A stretch of DNA of 64,000 bases. Source: Melitaea cinxia. Its lineage: Eukaryota > Arthropoda > Insecta > Lepidoptera > Nymphalidae. Below, in pieces: positions 52,101-54,290 of the stretch. Position 1 is the stretch's first letter. Each line of letters starts with the position of its first letter. Under the pieces are notes generated by a model. That model saw only the letters and a list, made by a program, of their open reading frames with translations. It was not told the origin of the DNA and made no database searches. The position numbers were made by a program, and so were the translations under genes. Location of the stretch: NCBI RefSeq assembly GCF_905220565.1, contig NC_059421.1, forward strand, positions 8,143,501-8,207,500, read 5' to 3'.

Positions 52101-54100
52101 ATTGTCACCGAACTGGCTTAAACCGGATGTATCCGGTTACTACTTGTAACAGCTGCTCAGTGGTTCACTAGTTACTACTGAGCCTTTCTCAAAACTCGCT
52201 CCATTTCGATGATCACGGGCACACTTTTTTTTTATTAACTTAGATGGTTTAATCTCTTCTCAAATTTGAGGGTAGAAAAGAGTTTAATCTTTCCGTACAT
52301 CCTCACTGAAAACGTTAAGTTGAAGTGTTCTTTGTTTTAAGTGTTATAAAAAAAATGTTAGTTATTTGACTGTAAAGTTACGATGGTTTGTTATTGATAT
52401 TCTTATTCGTAATTAAGTCAAATTACTTATTCAAATGAGAACTCATTGGTGAAGTTATTGCTTTTGGTTCAACTACTGACATTATTATTTTTCTTAAACT
52501 AGTCTAATTAATTTCATTTAATTTACATATGCTTAGTTATGATTATATAATGAATATAATTGTAATGTACAAAAGCAAGATTGATCTGTGATAGTATACG
52601 GTTAAAGTAATATAAGAATTTGTTACACTGCGTAGTAGGTCCTATTTTATGTGGGACAATTTCGGTATAAGGACGATGCCGAGCAATCTTCGGGTTGCTT
52701 TAATTTGGATATCTCATTTTGAGTGAACGATAATTTATATTACGATTATTATACTTATTTTTTACGTTCAAAGCTTACGGAAAATTGTTCTATTCGAAAG
52801 TGCAATATAACTTCAAATTTAAAAGTAATTTTCTTATATATTTTTGCTTTTGTTTCCACAATATACCGAAAAATTTGATTACATAATTCTCCAAGAGACA
52901 TCTCGCTCTGTTAAGCAAAATAAATGATATTGTTATATAAAACCTTTCTCAGTAAATATGTAATTTAAAATATGCATATTTCTTTTTGTTTCAGCTTACG
53001 GCAAAGTGTTTCTAGTTAGAAAAAGATGTGGCATCGACGAGGGAAAATTGTATGCAATGAAGGTGCTCAAAAAGGCGTCGATAGTACAGAAGTTGAAGAC
53101 TGCTGAACACACCCGGACGGAGAGACAGGTAAAGTTGTTATTGTCACTGATATTTATTATTATACCAACGACCCGCCCCGGCATCGCACGGATGCAATAC
53201 TGATGTCTAAATATACAGAAACACTACAGAATGTCTACTTTCACAGTTTTTTTGTTATTAGATAATAAAAAAATGTTTTTTTAGAGGCTACCCTAGAAAT
53301 AGTGACATATAATTCACTCTATTTACTTAAATAATTGTGTTTGCTCGCAAACGAAAAAAAAACCGACTTCAATTACATCGATGAGTAATACAACGTAGAT
53401 CGACGAAAAAATAGTCAAGTATTAACTACGTGTTATCAAAGATTACTCAAAAAGTAGTTATCAGATCTCGATAAAATTTATATGTGACCACGTGATAAAC
53501 ATCAGCTTTCGATTAAATTAAAAATTATCAAAATCGGTACACCCAGTAAAAAGTTATTGCGGATTTTCAAGAGTTTCCCTCGATTTCTCTGGGATCCCAT
53601 CATCAGATCCTGGCTTCGTGGTACCAAACTAGAGATATCCCCTTTCCAACAAAAAAAGAATTATTAAAATTGGTACATCCAGTAGAAAGTTATGCGGTAT
53701 AATACAACGTAGGTCGACGAAAAAAGCGTCAAGTAAAAACGCATTATTAGATATAACTCGAAAAGTAGTGGTTAGATCTCAAATAAATTTAAATGGGACC
53801 AATTGGCACACAGCACCTTTCGATTAAAACAAAATTTGTCGAAATCGGTCTACCCGGTCAAAAGTTCTGATGTAACATACATAAAAAAAAAAAATATAGT
53901 CGAATTGAGAACCTCCTCCTTTTTTGGAAGTCGGTTAAAAACCGCATCAATGTGTAATAGTATCCGCGTTTCAATAAATATATATTAATATTTGAATTTT
54001 TACCTTTTTCCTTAGGTTTTAGAGGCGGTGAGGTCGTGTCCGTTCTTAGTGACGCTTCACTACGCATTTCAGACCGACGCAAAGCTACATCTTATTCTTG
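3702..54100 (+). CDS. MSK-type (JIL-1/RPS6KA5) protein kinase gene, 5' four coding exons
   Basis: Partial gene: join 3702-4128, 26227-26295, 52995-53128, 54016-54100, continuing beyond the window. The spliced product so far is 238 residues plus one base. Residues 1-142 form a low-complexity, basic and Ser-rich extension. The N-terminal AGC-type kinase domain starts near residue 155 with FDLLKVLGTGAYGKVFLVRK. The glycine loop is GTGAYGKV (163-170), the ATP lysine is K188 in YAMKVLK, and the alpha-C glutamate is E208 in HTRTERQ. It closely resembles the first kinase domain of MSK1/2 and Drosophila JIL-1. Family members carry two kinase domains, act in the nucleus downstream of ERK/p38, and phosphorylate histone H3 (Ser10/Ser28) and CREB-type factors. 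The second domain is not in the window. A p90 RSK or S6K identity fits less well, because the stretch KTAEHTRTERQVLE is MSK-like. Confidence 0.9.
4549..4632 (-). repeat. Degenerate family A SINE fragment
   Basis: Keeps 'CAGCCAGTAACGTCC', 'GGGCAAAGGCCTCTACTCC' and 'AAGCTCTGATCAACC' in the order of the family A 3' half, with many substitutions. This is an old copy. Confidence 0.4.
4750..4925 (-). repeat. I-family repeat (copy 1)
   Basis: The reverse complement shares 'ACTTCTTTACG', 'GTTACGAAAA', 'GGCGAGGCGA' and 'AGAGGGAGATATAAGT' with 54125-54290. The element type is unknown. The two copies lie in opposite orientation in introns 1 and 4. Confidence 0.6.
5550..5641 (-). repeat. Family A SINE fragment
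   Basis: Shows 'TGCTGGGCATAAGCCTTTTT', then 'GGAGCTTAATCCACCAAGC'. This is the 3' half of family A, diverged. Confidence 0.55.
5693..5972 (+). repeat. tRNA-derived SINE
   Basis: Has RNA polymerase III promoter boxes with tRNA-like spacing: A box TGGCGCAGTTTG (5703-5714) and B box GGTTCGATTCC (5747-5757). A non-tRNA body follows ('CCCAGTCGGCTGTTACC', 'AACAGACGACCGTGTG') and a (TTTA)n-like tail up to about 5972. This head-body-tail order is that of a SINE, not a functional tRNA gene: no acceptor stem pairs around it. Confidence 0.75.
6372..6664. mobile_element. Possible MITE with GTTGCCAACCC-type ends
   Basis: The left end AGTGGTGCCAACCCTACTG and the inverted right end (reading AGCTGTGTTGCCAACCCCAAG on the other strand) share a GTGnTGCCAACCC core. 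Inside are repeated CTGTTTT motifs. About 293 bp with no coding capacity. Flanking TAAAAC on both sides could be remnants of a duplication, but this is weak. Confidence 0.35.
7055..7240 (+). repeat. Interspersed repeat ending GGTACAGCTAGT
   Basis: Starts near 'ATATATCAAAATTAATGTTTG' and ends 'GCAACGCGCGCATGGTACAGC'. Other window repeats (E and F families) also end in CAGCTAGT or GTCAGCTAGT, so this is probably a relative. Non-coding. Confidence 0.45.
7725..7960 (+). repeat. Interspersed repeat ('CATACTAATGTTATAAATG' type)
   Basis: Reads 'ACTAATGTTATAAATGGGAA', 'TTTGTTTGTTACATTTTCAC', 'AGCTTGGCTGATCGCCATGA' and 'ATCCTGGAAGAATGCG'. This layout is familiar from non-coding lepidopteran repeats. 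No second copy was seen in the window. Confidence 0.45.
8076..8120. repeat. Perfect 20-bp inverted repeat
   Basis: Arms 8076-8095 and 8101-8120 are exact reverse complements around a 5-nt GGCCA loop. AT-rich, with no other element features. It could be a minimal foldback or cruciform. Confidence 0.75.
8254..8357 (-). repeat. Family A SINE, 5'-truncated, with target duplication
   Basis: 104 bp of the family A 3' end, flanked by TCAATGCCACTTT (8241-8253) and TCAATGCTACTTT (8358-8370). This 13-bp target-site duplication with one difference marks insertion by target-primed reverse transcription. Confidence 0.8.
8417..8519 (-). repeat. RTE-like LINE 3'-end fragment
   Basis: The reverse complement matches the last ~100 bp of the LINE at 33298-33795 ('GGATGAGGATTGCGG', 'AAGTTCG/CGAACTT' and 'CCAGCAGTGGACTG'), ending in a short ATG repeat tail on its 3' side. 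Strongly 5'-truncated. Confidence 0.65.
9605..9776 (-). repeat. Family B retroposon, fragment
   Basis: Contains 'TGCCCATAGTCACCACGCTG', 'GGTTGGTGACCACAGGGCTG' and 'GGATGGCTATCCTGCCATCG', the family B body. Both ends are missing. Confidence 0.7.
10885..11030 (-). repeat. E-family repeat fragment
   Basis: Reverse complement of the E-family start: ends 'TCAAATTAACGCAGGTG', 'AAACAGCAGGGCACAGCTAG'. It also has 'AATCTCAGGATCTATTGG', shared in part with 49685-49860. Non-coding. Confidence 0.55.
12001..13812 (-). pseudogene. 5'-truncated RTE-like LINE with one nonsense codon
   Basis: The minus strand carries one long reverse transcriptase frame, open from about 13805 to the stop at 12056. It is broken once, by TAA at 12965-12967, where relatives have Gln in the RQGDPLSP motif. 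Visible motifs are DKAPGPDEINNELL, NYRPISLMSNIHKIFSK, QAGFRAGYSTLDHIF, FIDYNKAFDSIEH, LRFADDIVLF (catalytic FADD codons at 12839-12850), TYLGQ, LTYGCQTWALTK and a GRQFRRWEDEIK tail. The N-terminal endonuclease is missing, so this is a 5'-truncated copy. The 3' end has a (TAA)n tail (12001-12019 on the plus strand). Exact 15-bp duplications AATGTGCCAACATAA flank it (11986-12000 and 13813-13827). It sits antisense to the host gene in intron 1. The clade is inferred from motif style. The long, nearly intact frame suggests fairly recent insertion. Confidence 0.85.
14103..14176 (-). repeat. tRNA-like sequence (tRNA pseudogene or SINE head)
   Basis: On the minus strand an A box TAGCTTAGGTGG (14156-14167) and a B box GGTTCGAGTCC (14114-14124) are about 43 nt apart, as in tRNA genes. 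The outer ends do not form a convincing acceptor stem and there is no clear anticodon loop. I therefore call it a tRNA-derived relic rather than a working tRNA. Confidence 0.45.
15400..15912 (+). repeat. D-family element, diverged copy
   Basis: Begins 'CCGAGTTCCAAAAAAGGAGG', 'TCTCAATTCGATCG' and ends 'GAAGTCGGTTG..TTTGCGAGCAAACAATTA'. Internally it repeats the module 'ACCGATTT..GATGATTTT' then 'GAGATCTGACAAGTACTTTT'. It includes a 13-bp palindrome at 15570-15599. Non-coding. Confidence 0.7.
16606..16650 (+). repeat. D-family 5' end fragment
   Basis: 'TAACCGACTTCAAAAAAGGA' followed by 'GGAGGCTACTTAATTCGACC' is the D-family left end, cut off immediately before the E-family array. Confidence 0.65.
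16660..19135 (+). repeat. E-family element 1 with ~282-bp tandem array
   Basis: Opens with 'AGCTGTGCCCGCGGCTTCGC' and closes with 'GAGTGACCTTTCGC' plus TATATA. Between them are tandem units built on 'GGGTCGA(A/G)TTTCGTAAAAT', 'CAAATTTCAAGTTTGTAGC', 'CGGAGATTTCGTGATGAG' and 'TCTAAAGATACATTATTTGG'. The TTCGTGAT anchor recurs at 17521, 17969, 18251, 18532, 18815 and 19095, giving spacings of 282, 281, 283 and 280 bp. The first interval of 448 bp contains a separate 152-bp insertion plus its duplicated target. No protein is encoded. Confidence 0.85.
17688..17839 (-). mobile_element. 152-bp 5'-truncated retroposon nested in the E array
   Basis: Reads as a minus-strand insert with a 3' A tail (TTTTTTTT at its left edge), containing 'GGTGGTTTTTAGTCAGTAGG' and 'TGGATTTTCCCCACG' on that strand. 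It is flanked by AAACTTCCAATCCC (17674-17687) and AAACTTCCAACCCC (17840-17853), a 14-bp target-site duplication within one array unit. Probably the 3' end of a poly(A)-type LINE or SINE. Confidence 0.8.
19138..21142 (+). repeat. E-family element 2 with ~282-bp tandem array
   Basis: Nearly repeats element 1: the same start 'AGCTGTGCCCGCGGCTTCGC', the same ~620-bp leading part and the same end 'GAGTGACCTTTCGC'. Array anchors TTCGTGAT fall at 19988, 20262, 20544, 20826 and 21108 (spacings 274, 282, 282, 282). It has one unit fewer than element 1 and lacks the nested insertion. The two lie head to tail, so a segmental tandem duplication or repeated insertion is likely. Confidence 0.85.
21143..21182. 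repeat. ATTATAG-type microsatellite
   Basis: Short tandem run of TAGATTA/ATAGATAT units directly after E element 2. Confidence 0.6.
21195..22130 (+). repeat. Two D-family copies in tandem
   Basis: The first (about 21195-21578) has 'GAAAGGAGATATCCCTAG', 'AACCAGGATCTGATGATGGG' and ends with 'GAAGTCGG' plus 'GCTTGCAAACACAATTA'. The second (about 21680-22130) restarts at 'CCAAAAAAGGAGGAGGTTCTC' and ends 'TTTGCGAGCAAACAATAA'. Both are diverged and non-coding. Confidence 0.7.
22895..23108 (+). repeat. Family A SINE, 3'-truncated
   Basis: Has the junction 'AATATTTATTTTCGGTTTGG' (as in the full copy), then 'GGGTCTCCCCACCGTGTCTC', 'AGCACGTTAAGCCGTCGG', 'CTGATAGCGATCGTTACTCA' and 'GAGGCCTATGCCCAGC'. 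The last ~20 bp of the family is missing. Confidence 0.75.
23337..23682 (-). mobile_element. Family B retroposon, full length, 21-bp target duplication
   Basis: 346-bp insert whose sense strand runs from 'CTGTGTGGCTACGGTACTAA' through 'CTTCCCGTGGGTGTCGTAAG', 'GGGCAGCAGCGTCTTCGG' and 'GTCCAGCAGTGGACTGTATA' to a (ATG)n tail. An exact 21-bp duplication beginning AGTTACACG lies at 23316-23336 and 23683-23703. It has no open frame of its own. Its last ~40 bp match the RTE-like LINE 3' end at 33740-33783. Confidence 0.85.
23901..26026 (+). pseudogene. Jockey-type LINE relic (reverse transcriptase)
   Basis: The plus strand encodes a decayed reverse transcriptase. One frame is open through 24695 and shows NIRENPKALWRHVKDKRK, LFANHFSSMYTRD, APDGIPPVFIKE, KKAHVVPIHKKGN, NYRLISILSSLSKLFE, QHGFRKGRSTETN and YTDFTSAFDKVSH. 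After the stop at 24696, frameshifted pieces follow: IHQGTHLGPILFSLFI, then LLADDLKIY with the catalytic ADD (codons at 24844-24852). C-terminal pieces include 'VRKSAQTLGFIKR' and 'ELRTQKTVHDLLLF'. Multiple stops and frameshifts show it is dead. The 5' part is missing. The 3' end near 26026 is an ATAAATAAA run, after which the interrupted D element resumes. The motif order and the absence of a trailing domain fit the jockey clade. Confidence 0.8.
26227..26295 (+). CDS. MSK/JIL-1 coding exon 2
   Basis: 69-bp exon between a strong acceptor (TTTCTTTTCTTTCAG) and the donor GTGAGT. With the base from exon 1 it encodes residues 143-165, VNLNGASKVDISHFDLLKVL followed by GTG, and leaves one base. DISHFDLLKVLGTG is the beta-1 strand and first half of the glycine-rich loop of the N-terminal kinase domain, close to IENFELLKVLGTG of vertebrate MSK1. 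Phase 1 at both ends matches exons 1 and 3. The exon is isolated: its neighbours are 22.1 kb and 26.7 kb away. Confidence 0.92.
26618..26875 (-). repeat. D-family element, decayed copy
   Basis: Starts 'GTGTTTGCTCGCAAATTG', 'AACCGACTTAAGC' and ends near 'CAGTCGAATTGAATAC' and 'TTCCTCGTTTCTTTGAAATCG'. Order and orientation match D on the minus strand, but it is heavily mutated and shortened. Confidence 0.55.
27838..28185. mobile_element. Candidate MITE with ~25-bp terminal inverted repeats
   Basis: The left end CATGGGGTCGTTCATTAATC (27840 area) and the right end, which reads CATGGGGTCATCCATTAATC on the other strand (28160-28184), form imperfect inverted ends. Inside is a run of about 13-14 C (27914-27927) and 'CCTACCTAGTCCTCATTGCG'. 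About 346 bp with no coding capacity. The layout fits a non-autonomous DNA transposon. The target duplication is unclear. Confidence 0.6.
29526..29586 (-). repeat. Family A SINE 3'-end fragment
   Basis: 'TAGCCTGTGATATCCCATTG' then 'CTGGGCATAGGCCTCTTTC'. Only about 60 bp of the family A 3' end. Confidence 0.65.
29854..30086 (-). repeat. Family B/LINE hybrid repeat
   Basis: The left part matches the LINE 3' end ('AGTTCGCGCCAGACATCCCG', 'TTTTCCGCAATC'). The right part matches the family B 5' end ('TTATCCCGCCATCG', 'CGCCTCTTACGAC', 'AACCACACAGC'). The central B body is missing, so this is either an internal deletion or a distinct subfamily pairing a B head with a longer LINE tail. Confidence 0.65.
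30417..30575 (-). repeat. LINE 3'-end fragment with (TAA)n tail
   Basis: On the minus strand it ends 'GTACAATAAAG' plus (ATT)n. Upstream is 'GGTTATCTGGAAGAAATCGC' followed by 'TCTTCAGCGATAAGATCGCC'. It has a microsatellite tail like the LINE at 12001-13812, but the sequence differs. Probably the 3' UTR of another non-LTR element. Confidence 0.5.
31790..31970 (+). promoter_or_regulatory. GC-rich patch with TATA box and spaced initiator
   Basis: TATATAAG at 31821-31828 is followed 29 nt later by GGCAGTC with A at 31850, the canonical TATA-to-start spacing. Downstream (31840-31915) is strongly GC/CpG-rich in an otherwise AT-rich intron. No following ORF, clear donor or LTR termini were found. 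It could be a solo LTR, an alternative MSK promoter or an intronic transcription unit. Function inferred from motifs only. Confidence 0.35.
32906..33010 (-). repeat. Family A SINE fragment
   Basis: 'TCTGTAACATCCCAGTGTTG', 'GGGCATAGGCATATTTCTCC' and 'GCTTAATCTACCACGCTGCT' follow the family A 3' half on the minus strand. Confidence 0.7.
33298..33795 (+). pseudogene. RTE-like LINE, 3'-terminal fragment
   Basis: A 498-bp insert open on the plus strand to TGA at 33781-33783. It encodes the C-terminal region of an RTE-type reverse transcriptase protein: CVLPVLTYAAETWTLTK, HRISKLKWQWTGHLCRR, GRPPARWTDDLRKIAG and a tail VWRELGEAYVQQWTAIG. The catalytic core is absent (5' truncation). A (GT)n tail follows the stop. 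Exact 12-bp duplications TGTCGTAGTAGT lie at 33286-33297 and 33796-33807. Its last ~40-100 bp are the same sequence that ends family B and the fragments at 8417-8519 and 29854-30086, making it the likely source of their 3' ends. Same orientation as the host gene. Confidence 0.85.
35028..35290 (+). repeat. Interspersed repeat ('CTAGCTGACCCGGCGAAC' type)
   Basis: Begins 'ACTAGCTGACCCGGCGAACT', 'TCGTATCGCC' and ends 'CGATTCATTTTTATATTATA' then GAAG. A familiar lepidopteran layout related to the E and F families (shared GCTGACCC / GTCAGCTAG ends). Non-coding. Confidence 0.55.
35330..35495 (-). repeat. K-family and E-family fragments
   Basis: 'TTTGTAAAATGACGATTTGA' and 'AGTGCTCTTGGAGCC' are the inverse of sequence at 33820-33860 and 61565-61600 (K family). 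Next come 'AAATAAAGCTGG' and an E-family end 'TCAAATCAACGCGGGTGTAA'. Confidence 0.5.
36048..36377 (+). mobile_element. Family B retroposon, full length, 10-bp target duplication
   Basis: 330 bp in sense orientation from 'CTGTGTGGCTACGGTACTAA' to 'CAGCAGTGGACTGTATAGGC', then TGTAATGATGATG. It is flanked by AAAAGGTAAC at 36038-36047 and 36378-36387. Open frames on either strand are by-products of the repeat and recur in other copies. Confidence 0.85.
37963..37988. repeat. (TA)n microsatellite
   Basis: About 13 TA units. Confidence 0.9.
38235..38650 (+). repeat. Interspersed repeat with GGACAACAAAGTGATCC tail
   Basis: Contains 'CAAGAGACGAAAATTTGCAG', 'TCCAGACAGACAGACGGACA', 'AACAAAGTGATCC' and 'AGGGTTCCGTTTTTTTTTC', then 'TACGGAACTC'. 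This layout recurs widely in lepidopteran and other insect genomes. The left part (38235-38270) has a tRNA-like B-box match on the minus strand. No protein is encoded. Confidence 0.6.
38881..39170. repeat. D-family foldback (inverted junction)
   Basis: A minus-orientation D piece (38903-39025) runs directly into a plus-orientation D piece (39030-39170, ending 'GAAGTCGG' and 'GTTTGCCTGCGAACACAATT'). Thus 38903-38941 and 39041-39080 are near-perfect inverted repeats around ~100 bp. Confidence 0.65.
39815..39985 (+). repeat. Interspersed repeat ('CTACGCTACGGATTTTGATG' type)
   Basis: 'AAAACTACGCTACGGATTTT', 'GATGCGG' then, at the end, 'AAACCGTCGAAGCCGGGG' and 'GGTCGCTAGTTATATATA'. Ends in CTAGTTATATA like the E family. 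Non-coding. Confidence 0.5.
40300..40425 (+). repeat. F-family repeat, internally deleted
   Basis: 'TTCTCGTGTCACAATGTTAG', then G-rich 'GGTTAGGGG', then 'ACATATATGGCAAAACAACG' and 'GGAGTCAGCTAGT'. Compare the longer copies at 44715-44905 and 48545-48860. Confidence 0.7.
40750..40906 (+). repeat. Second tRNA-headed SINE with family A 3' end
   Basis: A box TGGGGCAGTGGT (40754-40765) and B box GGTTCAATACC (40791-40801) head a body unlike that of family A. Yet its last ~40 bp, 'CTTACGCCCAGCAGAGGGAT' and 'GTTACAGGTTGA', match the family A 3' end. Different heads with one tail indicate use of the same LINE-type tail. Confidence 0.65.
41329..41595 (-). repeat. G-family repeat, longest copy in this orientation
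   Basis: 'GGCAAACAAGCGTACGGCTC', 'ACCTGATGGTAAGCGATTAC', 'GCGCGTTGCCGACCC', 'CTGTGATCTTCTGTAAGGTC' and 'AGGAAATTCCTGCTGTGCCC'. It aligns end to end with 55538-55800 in inverse orientation. Confidence 0.7.
41860..42370 (+). repeat. Probable repeat DNA, unclassified
   Basis: Contains 'CCCGACTGCCAAGGGAGGGT', a (TGTA)n run near 41977, 'AAACATGGCGGCTGTGCG' and 'CGCCTCCTAGGCGACGATCA'. It looks like repeat DNA and may belong to the same mobile element as the helicase relic at 42541-42678, but no ends were recognised. Confidence 0.35.
42541..42678 (+). pseudogene. PIF1-type helicase C-terminal relic (Helitron-like)
   Basis: One open frame gives LSSHLFAKGQAYVALSRVRS followed by FSGLAISSLDPKNLL and NQPHDVNCFN, then a stop at 42676-42678. 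GQAYVALSRVRSxxGL is the helicase motif VI signature of PIF1-family enzymes, and the trailing LDP is typical. In insects such fragments usually come from Helitron Rep-helicase proteins, and genomic PIF1 would not end here. Only 45 codons survive, and upstream DNA is AT-rich without further motifs. A large inverted repeat starts 43 bp downstream, which might be the 3' structure of the same element or a separate insertion. The PIF1 assignment is fairly firm; the Helitron assignment is inference. Confidence 0.6.
42721..43208. repeat. Large inverted repeat, 226-bp arms, 36-bp loop
   Basis: Left arm 42721-42946 and right arm 42983-43208 pair base for base (i with 85929-i) with no gap and about six mismatches. 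The outer arm begins AAAATAATAATT then an A10 run. Each arm contains 'ACCCGCCTGCGTGAAG', 'TGAAAAAGCTGGAACAAG' and 'GTCCTTCGAAACTTTATGC'. Read from the left arm, one frame gives RLREEQLIENQLKKLEQDKN, coiled-coil-like, then a stop. Transcription through intron 2 would give a ~226-bp RNA duplex. Confidence 0.9.
44020..44635 (+). repeat. D-family element, near full length
   Basis: Runs from 'CACCGACTTCCAAAAAAGGA' to 'TTGAAGTCGG', a T run and 'GTCTTCAAACACAATTATT'. The ACCGACTTC / GAAGTCGGT ends are inverted. Internally, modules with 'GTACCGATTTTGATAATT' and 'GAGATCTGACAACTACTTTT' repeat two to three times. Non-coding, ~610 bp. This is the best copy with 53330-53940. Confidence 0.8.
44715..44905 (+). 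repeat. F-family repeat
   Basis: 'GAATTCTCGTGTCACAATGT', 'TCCTCCGAAACGGCTGGAGC', 'AGTTATAAGAGGGGATTAAG' and 'AACACAACGTTTGCGAGG', then TCAGCTAGT. Confidence 0.75.
45195..45275 (+). repeat. J-family repeat (copy 1)
   Basis: 'AACCCAATGCGTTAGTTAAG' and TTGATC also occur at 58430-58450 with the same flanking order. Element type unknown. Confidence 0.5.
45326..45605 (-). mobile_element. Family B retroposon, 5'-truncated, 10-bp target duplication
   Basis: 280 bp between CAATAAAAAC at 45316-45325 and 45606-45615. It lacks the outermost ~55 bp of the B head ('CGCCTCTTACGACACCC' onward). A small internal duplication ('CCAGCAGTTTGATGG', 'CCAGCAGTTGGATGG') is particular to this copy. Confidence 0.85.
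45655..45870 (+). repeat. F-like repeat
   Basis: 'AAATCTCGTGTCACGATGTT', 'CTATTGGACCGATTTTAATT' and 'GGTGGTACGAAGTTCGCCAG', then GTGAGCTAG. Same plan as the F family with a different body. Confidence 0.55.
46001..46042. repeat. Perfect 15-bp inverted repeat
   Basis: TAGCTCTGTATTTAT (46001-46015) pairs with 46028-46042 around a 12-nt loop. Confidence 0.7.
46540..46790 (-). pseudogene. LINE C-terminal relic
   Basis: The minus strand gives GHTLRRALDHIPKPWNGYHK, then RRSVAAELKDIGLTWSKANR, then IAQNRTL, a stop, and VEVLCPT. This matches the order GH..R, P..L.W.P.GKR.RGRP, TWRRTVEAE, W..A..A.DR..WR..V.ALCPT found at the C-terminus of many non-LTR reverse transcriptase proteins. A frameshift in the GRP region and a stop after RTL show decay. 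Only ~80 codons remain. It is distinct from the LINEs at 12001 and 33298. Confidence 0.55.
46814..47506 (-). mobile_element. 693-bp retro-insertion with 13-bp target duplication
   Basis: ATTGATACGGTGG occurs exactly at 46801-46813 and 47507-47519. The left edge and an internal run (about 47000-47022) are poly-T, so on the minus strand the insert ends in poly(A). Its minus-strand 5' end has an open frame RFVARAAETTDKKILEHSLK, MAIHHRNAAVIENVLKMLEN, VVV, stop, followed by ~550 bp of AT-rich 3' UTR-like DNA. That is the layout of either a 5'-truncated LINE or a processed gene copy. I do not recognise the peptide. The region just left (46540-46790) is an older LINE relic, into or beside which it landed. 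Confidence 0.6.
47595..48002 (-). mobile_element. Family A SINE, full-length copy
   Basis: On the minus strand it begins 'GATCAACCGCTCTGGTGTAG' with an A box TGGTGTAGAGGTGCG and a B-box-like GGGATCGATTCTC. It continues 'TATTTCTTTTCGGTTTGAAT', 'GCCTCCCAGAGCACATTAAA', 'CTGATAGCGATTGTTACTCG' and 'CGCCTATGCCCAGCAG', ending 'TTATAGGTTGAATCATG'. A short duplication TCAGAATA flanks it (47587-47594 and 48003-48010). It shows that family A is tRNA-headed; the other copies are mostly 5'-truncated. Confidence 0.75.
48545..48860 (+). repeat. F-family repeat, extended copy
   Basis: 'AAATTCTCGTGTCACAGTTT', 'GGGCTGGACCGATTTTTATG', 'AAGAGGGGATTAAGGGGGTT', a second similar G-rich segment near 48790, and the end 'CAAAACAACGTTTGCGGGGT' then CAGCTAGTT. 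The open frame across it comes from repeat sequence, not a gene. Confidence 0.75.
49395..49470 (+). repeat. G-family short fragment
   Basis: 'GTAGGGTCGGCAACGTATTT' and 'CTCCTGGTCTTGCAGGCGAC' match part of the G family (compare 'GTCGGCAACGCGCTTGCGTG' at 55700). Confidence 0.45.
49685..49860 (+). repeat. E-family fragment
   Basis: 'TATAGCTGTGCCCAAGTTTC', 'GTTAATTTGAGGAAAAAATA', 'GGCTTTCCTCGGTAATTGG' and 'ACTAACAAACAAAC'. Same plan as the inverse of 10885-11030 and 56985-57090. Confidence 0.55.
52995..53128 (+). CDS. MSK/JIL-1 coding exon 3
   Basis: 134-bp exon after acceptor TTTGTTTCAG, with donor GTAAAG. It encodes residues 166-210: AYGKVFLVRKRCGIDEGKLY, AMKVLKKASIVQKLKTAEHT, RTERQ. It completes the glycine loop (GTG from exon 2 plus AYGKV) and carries the ATP-binding Lys188 (AMKVLK) and the alpha-C Glu208 (HTRTERQ). 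It differs from human MSK1 at only a modest number of positions (for example RCGIDEG in place of ISGHDTG), so identity with the family is clear. Upstream phase is 1 and downstream phase 0. All visible catalytic residues are intact, arguing for a functional kinase. Confidence 0.95.
53129..54015 (+). other. Intron 3 (887 bp)
   Basis: GTAAAG to TTTTTCCTTAG; phase 0. About 610 bp of it is a D-family element (53330-53940). The remaining 5' ~200 bp and 3' ~75 bp are AT-rich and unremarkable. Confidence 0.9.
53330..53940 (-). repeat. D-family element, near full length, inside intron 3
   Basis: From 'AATAATTGTGTTTGCTCGC' and 'AAACCGACTTCAATTACATC' to 'GAACCTCCTCCTTTTTTGGA' and 'AGTCGGTTAAAA'. Aligns over its whole length with the reverse complement of 44020-44635. 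Non-coding. Confidence 0.8.
54016..54100 (+). CDS. MSK/JIL-1 coding exon 4
   Basis: 85-bp exon after acceptor TTTTTCCTTAG, with donor GTAAGC. It encodes residues 211-238, VLEAVRSCPFLVTLHYAFQT then DAKLHLIL, leaving one G for the next codon (Asp is expected, as in LILDY of MSK1). This is the end of helix alpha-C through beta-4 and beta-5 to the hinge. PFLVTLHYAFQT is identical in vertebrate MSK1. The next exon should begin with the rest of that Asp codon, Tyr/Phe and GGELFTHL. I could not find it before 64000, so intron 4 exceeds 9.9 kb. Confidence 0.94.
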
Positions 54101-54124
54101 GTAAGCGATAGTTTATAACACATA

Positions 54125-54290
54125 TTTTACTGTTGAAGTAGAACTTCTTTACGCACGCTTGACGTAAAGTAAGCTGGTTAATGCGTGACGAGAGCGTTAC
54201 GAAAACTGTGATTGGGCGAGGCGAATGAAAGTTGAGAGGGAGATATAAGTTAGTGAAGATAGAAGGAGAGAGAGGTTTAACGAAATCCTT
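54125..54290 (+). repeat. I-family repeat (copy 2)
   Basis: Shares 'GAACTTCTTTACGCACGC', 'GAGCGTTACGAAAACTGTG', 'GGGCGAGGCGAATGAAAG' and 'GAGGGAGATATAAGTTAG' with the reverse complement of 4750-4925. Lies 25 bp after exon 4. Confidence 0.6.

Larger units (their letters stand above)
26296..52994 (+). other. Intron 2 (about 26.7 kb)
   Basis: Starts GTGAGT, ends TTTTTGTTTCAG; phase 1, splitting the glycine loop. Outside the separately listed elements I see only AT-rich non-coding DNA at 26876-27837, 28186-29525, 30576-31785, 31971-32905, 33871-35025, 36388-37960, 39986-40299, 43209-44015, 48003-48540 and 49861-52994. Small notes: (GC)n at 27030-27040; a locally CpG-richer stretch at 50330-50530 with a TATATAAAT motif; another at 51060-51200; and small palindromes near 52115 (AACCGGATGTATCCGGTT). 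None has a recognisable coding or RNA signature. Confidence 0.8.
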
